A DNA stretch of 64,000 nucleotides from Desulfosporosinus youngiae DSM 17734 (GCF_000244895.1 NZ_CM001441.1:248001-312000), one strand, 5' to 3'; positions 31,979 through 40,372 are shown, numbered from the stretch's first letter. Numbers and translations: made by a program. The notes: a model not told the origin generated them from the sequence alone.

Positions 31979-32410
31979 ATGTCCACGTTTTTTGCGAAGG
32001 CACAGGACCAGGAACGTAAATGGTATATTATCGACGCAGAAGGAATCTCCTTAGGTCGTATTGCTACCGAAGCAGCACGCCTCCTGAGAGGTAAACATAA
32101 ACCGACATACACACCTAATGTTGATACAGGAGATCATGTCATTATTATTAATGCTGCAAAATTGGTCTTAACAGGTAACAAACTAAACGATAAAATGTAT
32201 CGTCGTCACTCTGGATATCCTGGCGGGTTGAAAGAGGTTCCTTACAAAAAGTTAATGCAAACTATGCCTGAACGAGCTATGGAACATGCCGTGAAGGGAA
32301 TGCTTCCTCATAACAAGTTGGGCGCTCAAATGTACACGAAGCTGAAAGTGTACAAAGGGGATACACATCCTCATCAAGCTCAACAACCTGAAATTTGGAC
32401 AATTCAGTAG
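31979..32410 (+). CDS. rplM: Ribosomal protein L13
   Basis: Early 50S assembly protein with 143 residues: [20 protein letters not shown], then [20 protein letters not shown] and the central [20 protein letters not shown]. The segment [20 protein letters not shown] is family-typical. ATG 31979 follows TTGGAGGGAAAGTC. It is paired with rpsI 17 bases downstream and driven by its own promoter and leader. Confidence 0.97.
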   Translation: MSTFFAKAQDQERKWYIIDAEGISLGRIATEAARLLRGKHKPTYTPNVDTGDHVIIINAAKLVLTGNKLNDKMYRRHSGYPGGLKEVPYKKLMQTMPERAMEHAVKGMLPHNKLGAQMYTKLKVYKGDTHPHQAQQPEIWTIQ

Positions 32411-32427
32411 GAAGGAGGAAGTAAAAC

Positions 32428-32823
32428 ATGGCAACTCAATTACAATATGCAGGGACCGGACGGCGCAAAAATGCAATTGCCCGTGTTCGTCTTATTCCAG
32501 GTGAAGGGAAATTCATCATCAACAAACGGGAGTTAGCGGAGTATTTTGGCAAAAAAACACTGGAAATGATTGTACAACAACCATTTACCATTACAGATAC
32601 ACTTGCTAAGTATGATGTTATTGCTCTTGCTCATGGAGGTGGCACTACCGGCCAAGCCGGCGCGATTCGCTTAGGTATTGCTCGTGCCTTGCTGAAGGCG
32701 GATGCTAGCCTGCGTCCAAGTCTCAAGAGAGCTGGTTTCTTGACACGCGACCCACGTATGAAAGAACGTCGTAAATACGGCTTGAAGAAAGCTCGTAAGG
32801 CACCACAATTTTCCAAGCGTTAA
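32428..32823 (+). CDS. rpsI: Ribosomal protein S9
   Basis: 30S head protein whose C-terminal tail reaches the P-site tRNA anticodon. It has 131 residues, [20 protein letters not shown], with [20 protein letters not shown] and the tail [17 protein letters not shown] ending in the invariant Lys-Arg. ATG follows GGAAGGAGGAAGTAAAAC. A strong terminator after it closes the translation block. Confidence 0.97.
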   Translation: MATQLQYAGTGRRKNAIARVRLIPGEGKFIINKRELAEYFGKKTLEMIVQQPFTITDTLAKYDVIALAHGGGTTGQAGAIRLGIARALLKADASLRPSLKRAGFLTRDPRMKERRKYGLKKARKAPQFSKR

Positions 32824-32859
32824 TTTGTGTTTGGTTATATTATACGAATTATCTAAATC

Positions 32860-32890
32860 AAAGGAAGGGATATATCCCTTCCTTTTCTGT
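32860..32890. terminator. Terminator after rpsI
   Basis: A 26-base perfect palindrome (32860-32885), AAAGGAAGGGATA on the left and TATCCCTTCCTTT on the right, is followed by TCTGTATCTTT. It is symmetrical enough to serve both rpsI and the convergent minus-strand cyclase gene. Confidence 0.85.
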
Positions 32891-32977
32891 ATCTTTAAAA
32901 CTTGAAACTTGACATATTATTCACTGGAACAATAAAAACAAATAGTGTTGGCGCACCCGCGGAATGTGGAGACCTAA

Positions 32978-34480
32978 TTATCGGTTCTTTTCTTTATACA
33001 AAAGCTTCTCTTTATACATCTGTTTATCGGCATGTCCAATAATTTGTTCCAAATCAAACTCCATACCTGATTGAAAGTGAAACAAGCCATGACTCGCTGT
33101 TATAGAGTAAGGTTTGCTGCTTAGCTCATTTATTCGGCTAAAGCTTTGTAAAAGCTTTTCCCAAAGAGTTTCAACTTCAGACACAGTTTTGTTCATGAAT
33201 ATTAGTATAAATTCGTCTCCCCCCATTCGAAAAAACATATCGTTCTGTTGTATTTCCCGCTTTATTATGTTGCAAAAGGTTCTGATATAGTTGTCTCCTT
33301 CTCCGTGACCATAGGTATCGTTAACATTTTTCAAACCATTTATATCAAGGAAACATAGAACGAATTCCCTATAGATAGTTTTTGATTCATCTATCAGCTC
33401 TTGTATAATTTTCAAACCCATTCTTCTATTAAGTATGCCTGTAAGCATATCTGTAGAGGCATGTTTTGAAAGCTCTTCTTCTACTTTTCTTATTTCCGTG
33501 ATGTCCATTACTCCAGTTAATATGCATTTTTCTCCTTGATAATCAATTAATTCATAATTTCCCAATACCCATCTATTTTCTCCCTTTATCTTGTACTCAA
33601 CAATGCGGTTATAGGCACTGCTTTTCGCTTCTAGCTCCTTAATAAGAGAAACTCTGTTTTCTTTTCTTACGTATACATCGTTAACATTAAAATTATGTAA
33701 ATCTTCTTCATTAAGTCCCATAAAGCTGCAAGCTTTTTCACTTGCTCCGATAATGTTGCCATCCTTCACCTTAGTAATAAACACCGGAAACGGGTTTATA
33801 TGAAAGAGTCGTTTGAAGTTCTCTTCACTTTCTTGCAGCATTTTCTTATTAACGAAATCATTCATGCCAAATTTATAAAATGAGAAGGAGAGCAGCAAGG
33901 CTATTACAAACACAGATGTAGAATTTATCTGTTTGGCTATAAGCACATATTTATCATTATTTAAAATGGATATACCTATCAAAAAAATTATATGATTTAT
34001 TCCCAATGCAAAAAACATGTAGGTAGGTTTTATAGTAAGTGCCACAGCAGCGACAAGTATCATAACTATATAAGCATAAATGTTTCCGGTAAACCTTTGA
34101 CTGTTTATAGAAGAAAGTGCGCCAACAAAAACATAAAGGAAAATGTATATTTTGGGGATCATTGATATTAAATTATATCTATTCGAACTGCTCTTTGCTA
34201 CAATCTTTTTATAGAAAATTAAATATATAATTGATAAGAATACGCCTGTTAAATGAATAGAGATTATAGTTAACTTAAAGATCTTATCTACTCCGTCTCT
34301 TATTATTAATAAATCAAAATATAAGAAAAACGGAGCCATAGAAATGACAGCTATGGAGATAATTCTTATTCTATTCAGCATTAATAGATTATTATAGTCT
34401 TCGAAATCTCTATAACTAATATTGGGCTTCTTATTTATAAAAAATCCAATATTATCGTTTATCCATCTCATGGTATCCAT
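32978..34480 (-). CDS. Membrane-bound PAS-GGDEF diguanylate cyclase
   Basis: A 500-residue predicted signalling protein that would make cyclic di-GMP from two GTP. The N-terminal ~210 residues hold about six hydrophobic helices (for example ISIAVISMAPFFLYFDLLII and YAYIVMILVAAVALTI). A PAS domain (about 215-335) begins ENFKRLFHINPFPVFITKVK and ends with the ITEIRKVEEELSKHA linker. The GGDEF domain starts DMLTGILNRRMGLK and has the intact active site GGDEF near residue 420. The product-inhibition RxxD site is QQND, so the inhibitory arginine is missing. The ATG lies about 9 bases from AAAGGAA. It is the only minus-strand gene among its neighbours and AT-richer than the ribosomal genes beside it. 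The PAS ligand is unknown. Confidence 0.88.
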   Translation of the reverse strand: MDTMRWINDNIGFFINKKPNISYRDFEDYNNLLMLNRIRIISIAVISMAPFFLYFDLLIIRDGVDKIFKLTIISIHLTGVFLSIIYLIFYKKIVAKSSSNRYNLISMIPKIYIFLYVFVGALSSINSQRFTGNIYAYIVMILVAAVALTIKPTYMFFALGINHIIFLIGISILNNDKYVLIAKQINSTSVFVIALLLSFSFYKFGMNDFVNKKMLQESEENFKRLFHINPFPVFITKVKDGNIIGASEKACSFMGLNEEDLHNFNVNDVYVRKENRVSLIKELEAKSSAYNRIVEYKIKGENRWVLGNYELIDYQGEKCILTGVMDITEIRKVEEELSKHASTDMLTGILNRRMGLKIIQELIDESKTIYREFVLCFLDINGLKNVNDTYGHGEGDNYIRTFCNIIKREIQQNDMFFRMGGDEFILIFMNKTVSEVETLWEKLLQSFSRINELSSKPYSITASHGLFHFQSGMEFDLEQIIGHADKQMYKEKLLYKEKNR

Positions 34481-34782
34481 TCCTTTTTACAATTTGATAG
34501 TTAATTATAACTTATGATTGGCCTTTGTAAAACCATAAATCATAGAGAACTGGCGGAGGAAACAGTATCTCAGGAACTCGATTTATGCTGACGTTACCCG
34601 CCGTCAGACAGCTGTCAACGTCCCGACTGTTTTCATATCTAGAGTTTGAGCAGAGTAAGCAACCACCCTGTCACTCCACTCTGGCATTGCGGGATATTTT
34701 GGATGTTTTGAGCCAAGCCAAACGCATATTCTGATAATCTCTCCCATAAGGTAAGACGGAATAGACTAGGGGAGGGATAGGT
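34481..34782. other. Intergenic region with nested repeats upstream of cwlD
   Basis: This is a divergent intergenic space. CTGACG (34588-34593) pairs with CGTCAG (34602-34607). GACGTT (34590-34595) pairs with AACGTC (34617-34622). GACAGCTGTC (34607-34616) is a palindrome. These overlap, so only some can form at once. No reading frame or known RNA family was recognised. The cwlD promoter lies at its right end. Confidence 0.4.
34724..34752 (+). promoter_or_regulatory. Sigma-E-like promoter for cwlD
   Basis: GCATATT (34724-34730), a 14-base spacer, and CATAAGGT (34745-34752) match the mother-cell sigma-E pattern (KMATATT, 14 bases, CATACAnT) at most positions. No comparable sigma-A promoter is seen. 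CwlD acts in spore cortex formation, where sigma-E control is expected. Confidence 0.6.
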
Positions 34783-35508
34783 ATGAAACCGATTTGGATT
34801 GTAAGTATAAAACGGCGTAAGGTATTTTGGGGAATTGTATTTACGTTATTCTTGACGTTAGCTCTGGTTGCGGTTATTAATGGACGGGATAGAGAAATAT
34901 GGAGTTGGACCCTGGGGAATCGGGTTGTGGTGATCGATGCTGGTCATGGTGGTGTGGACCCTGGGGCTGTGGGTGTCAGTCAGGTGTTAGAAAAAGACAT
35001 TACTTTGGGTGTATCCAAACGTTTGCAGGTTCTGGTTCAGCAAAGTGGAGCAAGGGCAATCATGGTTCGTGAGGATGACCGGGACTTAGGAGCCTCACAG
35101 GGTCTTTTGAAGCGGAAAAGAGAAGACCTGGCACAACGCATTCAACTGGCTATGGATTCGCAAGCTGAAGTATATCTAAGCATTCACGCAAATAGTTTTC
35201 CAGATCCAAAACTGACCGGGGCACAAACCTTTTATCATGCAGATTCGCCTGAAGGAAAGTTATTGGCTCAATCAATTCAGCAAGAACTCAATAATATGAC
35301 AAATGGAAAACGTGTGGCTAAGGGTAACCAAGATATTTACGTGCTAAAAAAGGCAAATCAGGCGGCTGTGACGATAGAACTTGGCTTTCTTTCCAATCAA
35401 GAAGAAGAACAGCTATTGACTACCCCTGAATATCAACAAATGTTAGCAATTGCTATTTTCCAAGGGTTAAGTGTTTATTTAAGTAAACAAGTCGAAAATA
35501 GGAGATAA
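34783..35508 (+). CDS. cwlD: Germination-specific N-acetylmuramoyl-L-alanine amidase CwlD
   Basis: Zinc amidase that removes the peptide side chain from muramic acid during cortex synthesis, the first step to muramic-delta-lactam. The 241-residue protein has an N-terminal membrane anchor (about residues 14-33, IVFTLFLTLALVAVI). The Amidase_3 domain follows: VVIDAGHGGVDPGAVGV (first zinc His), Glu in VLEKDITLGV, second His in VYLSIHANSFPDP, and the catalytic Glu in VTIELGFLSNQEEE. It is normal in length. ATG follows GGGGAGGGATAGGT. The upstream sigma-E-like promoter agrees with a sporulation role and places the organism among spore formers. Confidence 0.92.
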   Translation: MKPIWIVSIKRRKVFWGIVFTLFLTLALVAVINGRDREIWSWTLGNRVVVIDAGHGGVDPGAVGVSQVLEKDITLGVSKRLQVLVQQSGARAIMVREDDRDLGASQGLLKRKREDLAQRIQLAMDSQAEVYLSIHANSFPDPKLTGAQTFYHADSPEGKLLAQSIQQELNNMTNGKRVAKGNQDIYVLKKANQAAVTIELGFLSNQEEEQLLTTPEYQQMLAIAIFQGLSVYLSKQVENRR

Positions 35509-35688
35509 TATTACACTATGCATCCATTAAGAACATGGACAGAATCTAGAATCTAAGAAATTTAAATGTTGAAATCACCGGAAACTTTGTTGAATATTGT
35601 TAAAGTTTGCAGGGAAACTATTTTCTTTCGCGAATGAATATTATAGTTAAAGACATAATTAAAGACGTCTAGGAAATGAGGAAGCATT

Positions 35689-36144
35689 GTGGATTTATTG
35701 CCGATCTTGTTATTTATTCTTGGAATTGCCTTCATATTTATAGGCTGGCGTGGGCAGAATCCACCTAATGAAGAAGCATTGACTGCCTTGAAAGGACTTG
35801 CATATTTAAAAAGGGAAATTATTCGGGTTCAAGACCAGATTCATGAAGTGGAAAGTAAACTATTGGAATATAAGGAATCAGATTTACAATTAAATAAACA
35901 AAGCTTAACTAAGTCTAAAGAAAATAAATTGAAAGAAATGGATAAAGTGGAACCTGAATTCAAGCAAATCGAGCCTCCTCAAAGTGTCGACCCCTATTCC
36001 CCTCTCTCCCCTAAATACAAAGAGGTATTAGAACTAGCTGCAAATGGTCAACATATTCCAGAAATTGCTCATCGCTTACTTCTAAGCCAAGATGCGGTTA
36101 GGATGATATTACGAATGCAGCCCGATGGGGGGAACAAGCGATGA
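35689..36144 (+). CDS. Membrane-anchored coiled-coil protein with C-terminal HTH-like segment (DUF6115-like)
   Basis: Function unknown. The 151-residue protein starts at GTG 35689. It has one N-terminal membrane helix (LLPILLFILGIAFIFIGW), a charged coiled-coil stretch (about residues 35-85, REIIRVQDQIHEVESKLLEY), a Pro-rich linker, and a C-terminal segment LELAANGQHIPEIAHRLLLS, then QDAVRMILRMQ, which looks like a small helix-turn-helix. This layout resembles the short Firmicutes proteins annotated DUF6115. The stop overlaps the next gene (ATGA), so the two are translated together. The HTH could bind DNA or protein; I cannot tell which. Confidence 0.75.
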   Translation: MDLLPILLFILGIAFIFIGWRGQNPPNEEALTALKGLAYLKREIIRVQDQIHEVESKLLEYKESDLQLNKQSLTKSKENKLKEMDKVEPEFKQIEPPQSVDPYSPLSPKYKEVLELAANGQHIPEIAHRLLLSQDAVRMILRMQPDGGNKR

Positions 36145-36581
36145 AAGTAACCCGTTCCTATTGGTTTGGGTTAGGTTCGGGACTTATTTTAAGTGCCATG
36201 TTGACTCTAGTCTTCGCTCCTCAGCAGAAAATCTCAGATGTCCAATCCATGGATAATTCACAATCAGAGATCTCGATGACTGAGCAGGTGAATCAGGCTG
36301 ATGTTCCTTCACCAGTTCAAGCAAACGAACCAGCTTTAAAAGAGAATTTGCCGACTGAGGAGCAAACCCCTACCCAAGTTATTCTGGATTTTGTTGTGCC
36401 AAAAGGAGCCAGCGCGGAACGGATAGCGGAACTATTGTTTGATCAAGGCTTTATTAAGGATAAAGCAGCCTTTTTGCAGTTAACTCATCAAATGAGGGCA
36501 GAAAGACAATTTAGAGCAGGAACGTTTAGTTTGTCATTAGGTCTTACCGAGGAAGAATTAATTCATCGGTTGTTGAAGTAG
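36141..36581 (+). CDS. MltG/YceG-like N-terminal domain protein, membrane-anchored
   Basis: The 146-residue protein has a signal-anchor (about residues 7-26, YWFGLGSGLILSAMLTLVFA), an acidic/Gln-rich linker (about 27-80), and a C-terminal domain FVVPKGASAERIAELLFDQG, then FIKDKAAFLQLTHQM and RAGTFSLSLGLTEEELIHRL. This matches the LysM-like first domain of MltG endolytic transglycosylases. The catalytic transglycosylase domain is absent, so on its own it should bind or position rather than cut peptidoglycan. It overlaps the upstream gene by 4 bases and is followed by a terminator. Its place next to cwlD suggests an envelope or spore role, which is inference. Confidence 0.75.
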   Translation: MKVTRSYWFGLGSGLILSAMLTLVFAPQQKISDVQSMDNSQSEISMTEQVNQADVPSPVQANEPALKENLPTEEQTPTQVILDFVVPKGASAERIAELLFDQGFIKDKAAFLQLTHQMRAERQFRAGTFSLSLGLTEEELIHRLLK

Positions 36582-36640
36582 GGGACTTGTGTGACACTCG
36601 TCTCAGGAGTGAACAGGTATGATCTGGACTTTAAATCTAT

Positions 36641-36672
36641 GCTTGCAAATTATCTGCAAGCTTTTTTATTTT
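36641..36672 (+). terminator. Terminator after the MltG-like gene
   Basis: GCTTGCA (36641-36647) pairs with TGCAAGC (36655-36661) around a 7-base loop, followed by TTTTTTATTTT. A classical intrinsic terminator. Confidence 0.88.
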
Positions 36673-36778
36673 GAGGGCACATTAATATGTATCGAGAAAT
36701 TGACATATGAATAGTCGCCTTAGAGGCTAAAGAATTTGAGTATAACTACTGATAGTAGTAGATTAGGAGAGTGTGACT

Positions 36779-37681
36779 ATGCGGAAAAAAGTTATTAGGA
36801 TTATTGGAGTACCCATTGATTTAGGTGCTGACCGTCGTGGAGTAGACATGGGGCCAAGTGCTATTCGCTATGCAGGGTTAAATGCAAGATTAAAGCGTAT
36901 AGGTTGGGATGTGGAGGATTATGGAAATTTGGAGGTTCCGGTTCCTGAGACACGTGTGATTAAGGATAAGAGGCTTAAGTATTTGGAAGAAATTGTTGCG
37001 ATTAATGAGCATCTTCATCTCATAGTATCAGAGGCAATCAAGGAAGGGGTAATTCCCTTAATTCTTGGCGGAGATCACAGTTTAGGAATCGGAACTCTAG
37101 CAGGGTTAGCTTTAAATGAACGTTCATTTGGATTAATCTGGTTTGATACACATGGAGATTATAATTCTCTCGATACGACCTCAAGCGGCAACATTCACGG
37201 TATGCCCTTGGCCGTTGCAAATGGTATAGGTGCTCAGGAATTAACCTCTATCGGTGGAGTACAGAAGAAATTGCGAGAAGAAAATACCGTAATCATTGGG
37301 GCACGTGAAATGGATACTGAAGAGAAGGAAATGCTGCGCAAATCTAAAATTAAGGTTTTTACAATGCGAGATATCGATCAAATGGGAATGACGGAAGTGG
37401 TCAACCAAGGAATTAAAATCGCTTCCCAGGGGACGGATGGAATCCATGTTAGTTTTGATTTGGATGTGATTGACCCCGAAGAAGCTCCAGGGGTTGGAAC
37501 TCCGGTCCCGGGAGGAATTACATATCGTGAGGCACATTTAGCGATGGAACTTTTAGCAGATTCAGGACTTATTACAAGTATGGATGTCGTAGAGGTGAAC
37601 CCGATCTTGGATACTCATAATAAAACCGCTAAATTAGCTGTTGGGTTAATCTCCTCCGCTTTTGGAGAACGAATTTTCTAA
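36779..37681 (+). CDS. rocF: Arginase
   Basis: Manganese enzyme hydrolysing L-arginine to ornithine and urea. ATG 36779, 8 bases after AGGAGA, gives 300 residues (MRKKVIRIIGVPIDLGADRR). Metal and substrate motifs are intact: GGDHSLGIG, WFDTHGDYNSLDTTSSGNIH, SFDLDVIDPEEAPGVGTPVP and the C-terminal MDVVEVNP. The substrate-loop form (NIHGMPLA and STSSGN-type) favours arginase over agmatinase. It is a monocistronic unit between a terminator and a structured element, about 2.6 kb before the arginine biosynthetic operon. A CTACTgatAGTAG repeat (36745-36757) just upstream could be an operator. Confidence 0.9.
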   Translation: MRKKVIRIIGVPIDLGADRRGVDMGPSAIRYAGLNARLKRIGWDVEDYGNLEVPVPETRVIKDKRLKYLEEIVAINEHLHLIVSEAIKEGVIPLILGGDHSLGIGTLAGLALNERSFGLIWFDTHGDYNSLDTTSSGNIHGMPLAVANGIGAQELTSIGGVQKKLREENTVIIGAREMDTEEKEMLRKSKIKVFTMRDIDQMGMTEVVNQGIKIASQGTDGIHVSFDLDVIDPEEAPGVGTPVPGGITYREAHLAMELLADSGLITSMDVVEVNPILDTHNKTAKLAVGLISSAFGERIF

Positions 37682-37737
37682 ATTAGGATTAATCAATGAT
37701 TGATATGTCGTAATATACAATGTTTTCGGAATTTTTA

Positions 37738-37930
37738 TTGAGCCAAAATGGATTATGGGTTAAAATAAATTGAGTGCTTCTTGTCCACGCGCTTTCGTGG
37801 GAGCTCCGCCAAACCTCCGGGTAGTACCTTGTGAACCCGTGGCTGGGTTTCCCACGAAAGTTTTGTGCGCCTTACCGCCTCTACGTACAATGAGTTCACT
37901 CCTGTGCGAAAAGCTGCCTTGCTTTTTGAG
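37738..37930 (+). ncRNA. Candidate structured RNA of unknown family
   Basis: TTGAGC (37738-37743), 17 bases and TAAAAT (37761-37766) form a plausible promoter. The following GC-rich stretch has an 11-pair perfect long-range stem, CTTTCGTGGGA (37792-37802) with TCCCACGAAAG (37850-37860). Inside it, AACCC pairs with GGGTT (about 37834-37849). A local hairpin CCACG/CGTGG (37785-37800) would compete with the long stem. The element ends in AAAAGC (37909-37914) with GCTTTTT (37921-37927), which is terminator-like. It could be a small RNA, a leader of the next gene, or a dispersed repeat. No known riboswitch was matched. The composition is more GC-rich than the flanks. Confidence 0.5.
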
Positions 37931-38002
37931 GTCTTTAAGTTTTCAGGATGGTTTTTTTAGGGTAGGGTAGATAAATAATATGAGAAGAGAGATGGGATAC
38001 CC

Positions 38003-39169
38003 ATGGATGGAATTAAGGCGTTTTTCAGAGTTCAAGCACAGTATTTACGCGAAGAAGTGTGGGAAGTTGCTCGCCTGATAGGGGAACATCCTGAGTTAGG
38101 TTACGAGGAATACTTTGCGTCGAATTGCTTAAGCGACTTTCTGAAGAAGCATGGATTCAAAGTGGAACTTGGAATAGCAGGGATGGAAACAGCCTTTTTG
38201 GCAAGATTTCCGGGCAGACGTCCAGGACCTAAAATCGCTTTTTTAGCAGAATATGATGCCCTGCCTGTTATTGGGCATGCTTGCGGACACAATTTAATTG
38301 GAGCAGCAAGCGCGGGTGCGGCTGTAATTTTGAGTAAGAGTCTGGAACTTGCCGGTGAGATCATAGTTGTTGGTACTCCAGCAGAAGAGACCAGCGGAGG
38401 GAAAGTGACGTTAGTTGAGAAGGGGATCTTTAAGGACATAGATGCAGCGATGATGTTTCATCCAGGCAGCCAAAATGTTCCCATTATTTCGAGCCTTGCT
38501 TTGGATGCTATAGAATTTACATTTCATGGGCGTGCCGCCCATTCTGTGGCAGCGGCTTCTTTCGGGGTTAATGCCTTAGATGCCGTAATTAATTTTTTTG
38601 TGGGAATCAATGCGCTAAAAAAGCAGATTTCACGGGAACTGAAAATTAATGGGATTATTACAGAGGGAGGCAACGCTCCTAATGTTATCCCAGAACGTGC
38701 TGTAGCACGGTTTTATTTGCGGGCCCGGAAACGTAAAGACTTAGATGAGTTACGCGAGCAAGTAATACGTTGCGCCGAGGGAGCAGCCGCCATGGTTTCT
38801 GCGAGAATGACATGGCATAACTTTGAGTATTCCTACGATGAGATGCGTACTAATCTAGCCTTGGCAGATTGCTTTAGTAAAAATCTTGAGGAGCTGGGTA
38901 TCATTCATATAGCTCCTCCCCAAACGGCTATGGGCTCGGTAGATATGGGAAATGTGAGTCGAGTTGTACCCGCAATTCATCCCTATTTAATGTTGGGAAC
39001 GGGTACAGAAATCCCTCATACTCTGGAATTTACTCAGGTGTGCGTTTCACGTAAGGGAGAAAGCCTGGTTTTGTTAGCTATGCAGGCGCTTGCCTTAACA
39101 GGTTGGGATATCTTAAGTGATAAAAAGCTTTTGAAGAAAATAAAGCAGGAGTTTCAATCAATAAAGTAA
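38003..39169 (+). CDS. M20 family amidohydrolase (AbgB/M20D-like)
   Basis: A predicted metal-dependent amide hydrolase of 388 residues, resembling p-aminobenzoyl-glutamate hydrolase subunit B and related M20D peptidases. Metal-site segments are ALPVIGHACGHNLIGAASAG, the catalytic EE in GTPAEETSGGKVTLVEKG, and MMFHPGS. The dimerisation insert begins LDAIEFTFHGRAAHSVAAAS and includes GGNAPNVIPERAVARFYLRA. The substrate cannot be named from sequence. ATG 38003 follows AAGAGAGATGGGATACCC, a weak site. It is terminated by a hairpin before the arg operon. N-acyl amino acid cleavage is possible but unproven. Confidence 0.85.
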   Translation: MDGIKAFFRVQAQYLREEVWEVARLIGEHPELGYEEYFASNCLSDFLKKHGFKVELGIAGMETAFLARFPGRRPGPKIAFLAEYDALPVIGHACGHNLIGAASAGAAVILSKSLELAGEIIVVGTPAEETSGGKVTLVEKGIFKDIDAAMMFHPGSQNVPIISSLALDAIEFTFHGRAAHSVAAASFGVNALDAVINFFVGINALKKQISRELKINGIITEGGNAPNVIPERAVARFYLRARKRKDLDELREQVIRCAEGAAAMVSARMTWHNFEYSYDEMRTNLALADCFSKNLEELGIIHIAPPQTAMGSVDMGNVSRVVPAIHPYLMLGTGTEIPHTLEFTQVCVSRKGESLVLLAMQALALTGWDILSDKKLLKKIKQEFQSIK

Positions 39170-39247
39170 CGGTGAAAGCATAAATAGCTTAAGATTGTGG
39201 AATTATAAGTCAAGTTCAAATATTGGACACGAACTCTGCACATTAAG

Positions 39248-39271
39248 GAAGGGGGAAACCCTTTCTTTTTT
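39248..39271 (+). terminator. Terminator after the M20 gene
   Basis: GAAGGGG (39248-39254) pairs with CCCTTTC (39259-39265), with one G-T wobble and loop GAAA, then TTTTTT. It ends just upstream of the argC promoter. Confidence 0.85.
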
Positions 39272-39281
39272 GCGATAACGG

Positions 39282-39316
39282 TTGAATGTTTATGCAACTA
39301 TATGTATAATTATTAA
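39282..39316 (+). promoter_or_regulatory. argC promoter overlapped by tandem ArgR boxes
   Basis: TTGAAT (39282-39287), 17 bases, TATAAT (39305-39310). Two ARG-box-like 14-mers lie on these elements: TGAATGTTTATGCA (39283-39296) and TGTATAATTATTAA (39303-39316). Compared with the core TGAATwwwwATTCA they have a few mismatches. The two boxes start exactly 20 bases apart, two helical turns, as for ArgR hexamer operators. The same arrangement occurs before argF. Confidence 0.75.
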
Positions 39317-39346
39317 AAATGAATGCTTAGAGAGAAGGTTTAAGAT

Positions 39347-40372
39347 ATGAAGGTTGGTGTTCTTGGAGCGACAGGATACGCAGGGCAAGAATTAGTACGG
39401 CTGTTACATCGTCATGAAGAGGTGAAAGAGTTGTATCTCTCATCATCCAGTGTTGCCGGAGAGAATTATGAAACGGTTTATCCCCATTGGGAAGGGCAAA
39501 ACGTGGGGATCTTGCAAGATGAAGACATACCAGATGTGGATGTTCTTTTTTGCGCTCTCCCTCATGGGTTGACGGCAGAAAGAACGGGCGGTTTCTTAGC
39601 TCGTAAGATGAAGGTTATTGATTTAGGGGCCGATTTTCGCTTGAATTCAGGGGAGATTTACGAAGAATGGTACAAAATTAAACATCCCGCAACGGATTTG
39701 CTCAAAGACGCGGTTTATGGGTTGCCGGAGCTTTACCGTGAGCAAATTCGGGGCAAATCTTTAATCGCTAACCCAGGTTGCTATCCAACGGCAACCTTGC
39801 TGGCACTGGTTCCCTTGCTTCGTAAACGATTGCTCCAAACGAACTATTTAGTGATTGATGCCAAATCGGGTGTATCCGGAGCAGGCCGAGGGGCTTCATT
39901 AAATACACACTACAGCGAGATAAACGAAAACTTTAAGGCCTATGGGGTGGCAAGCCATCGTCATACCCCGGAAATAGAACAAGAACTCTCTCGGGCAGCA
40001 GGGATACCTCTAACCGTAAACTTTACACCACATTTAGTTCCTATGACCCGGGGAATGCTGGCGACGATTTATGCTAAGGTTTCTGAAGGGATTAGTGAAG
40101 AAGACTTGAGAAGCTGTTGGTTAGACCAATATGAGAAAGAGGAATTTATTCATCTTTTACCGCCAGGAACCTGGCCACAGACAAAATTCTCGAGTGGAAG
40201 CAATCATGCCTTTTTGCAATTAACATTGGATGAAAGAACTGGTAATGCAATCGTCATCTCTACCATAGATAATTTGCTGAAAGGTGCAGCTGGCCAGGCT
40301 ATCCAGAATATGAATCTTGCTATGGGGTGGCCCGAAGCTCGAGGGCTTAAGGGGACAGCTCTTTGGCCATAA
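39347..40372 (+). CDS. argC: N-acetyl-gamma-glutamyl-phosphate reductase
   Basis: NADPH-dependent third step of arginine synthesis, making N-acetylglutamate semialdehyde. The 341-residue protein has the nucleotide-binding start MKVGVLGATGYAGQELVRLL, the catalytic cysteine in IANPGCYPTATLLALVPLL, SGVSGAGRGASLNTHYSEIN, and RHTPEIEQELSRAAGIPLTV. ATG 39347 follows GAGAGAAGGTTTAAGAT. First gene of argCJBD-carAB, controlled by the ArgR-type promoter directly upstream. Confidence 0.97.
   Translation: MKVGVLGATGYAGQELVRLLHRHEEVKELYLSSSSVAGENYETVYPHWEGQNVGILQDEDIPDVDVLFCALPHGLTAERTGGFLARKMKVIDLGADFRLNSGEIYEEWYKIKHPATDLLKDAVYGLPELYREQIRGKSLIANPGCYPTATLLALVPLLRKRLLQTNYLVIDAKSGVSGAGRGASLNTHYSEINENFKAYGVASHRHTPEIEQELSRAAGIPLTVNFTPHLVPMTRGMLATIYAKVSEGISEEDLRSCWLDQYEKEEFIHLLPPGTWPQTKFSSGSNHAFLQLTLDERTGNAIVISTIDNLLKGAAGQAIQNMNLAMGWPEARGLKGTALWP

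Noticed and set aside
36700-36746. TTGACA upstream of rocF as a promoter
   Set aside because: No matching -10 at normal spacing; TATAAC at 36741 is 35 bases downstream. rocF must use another start that I cannot define.
37770-37970. 66-codon open frame in the GC-rich intergenic element
   Set aside because: No ribosome binding site, odd Cys/Pro-rich composition, and it runs through strong inverted repeats, so it reads as chance openness.
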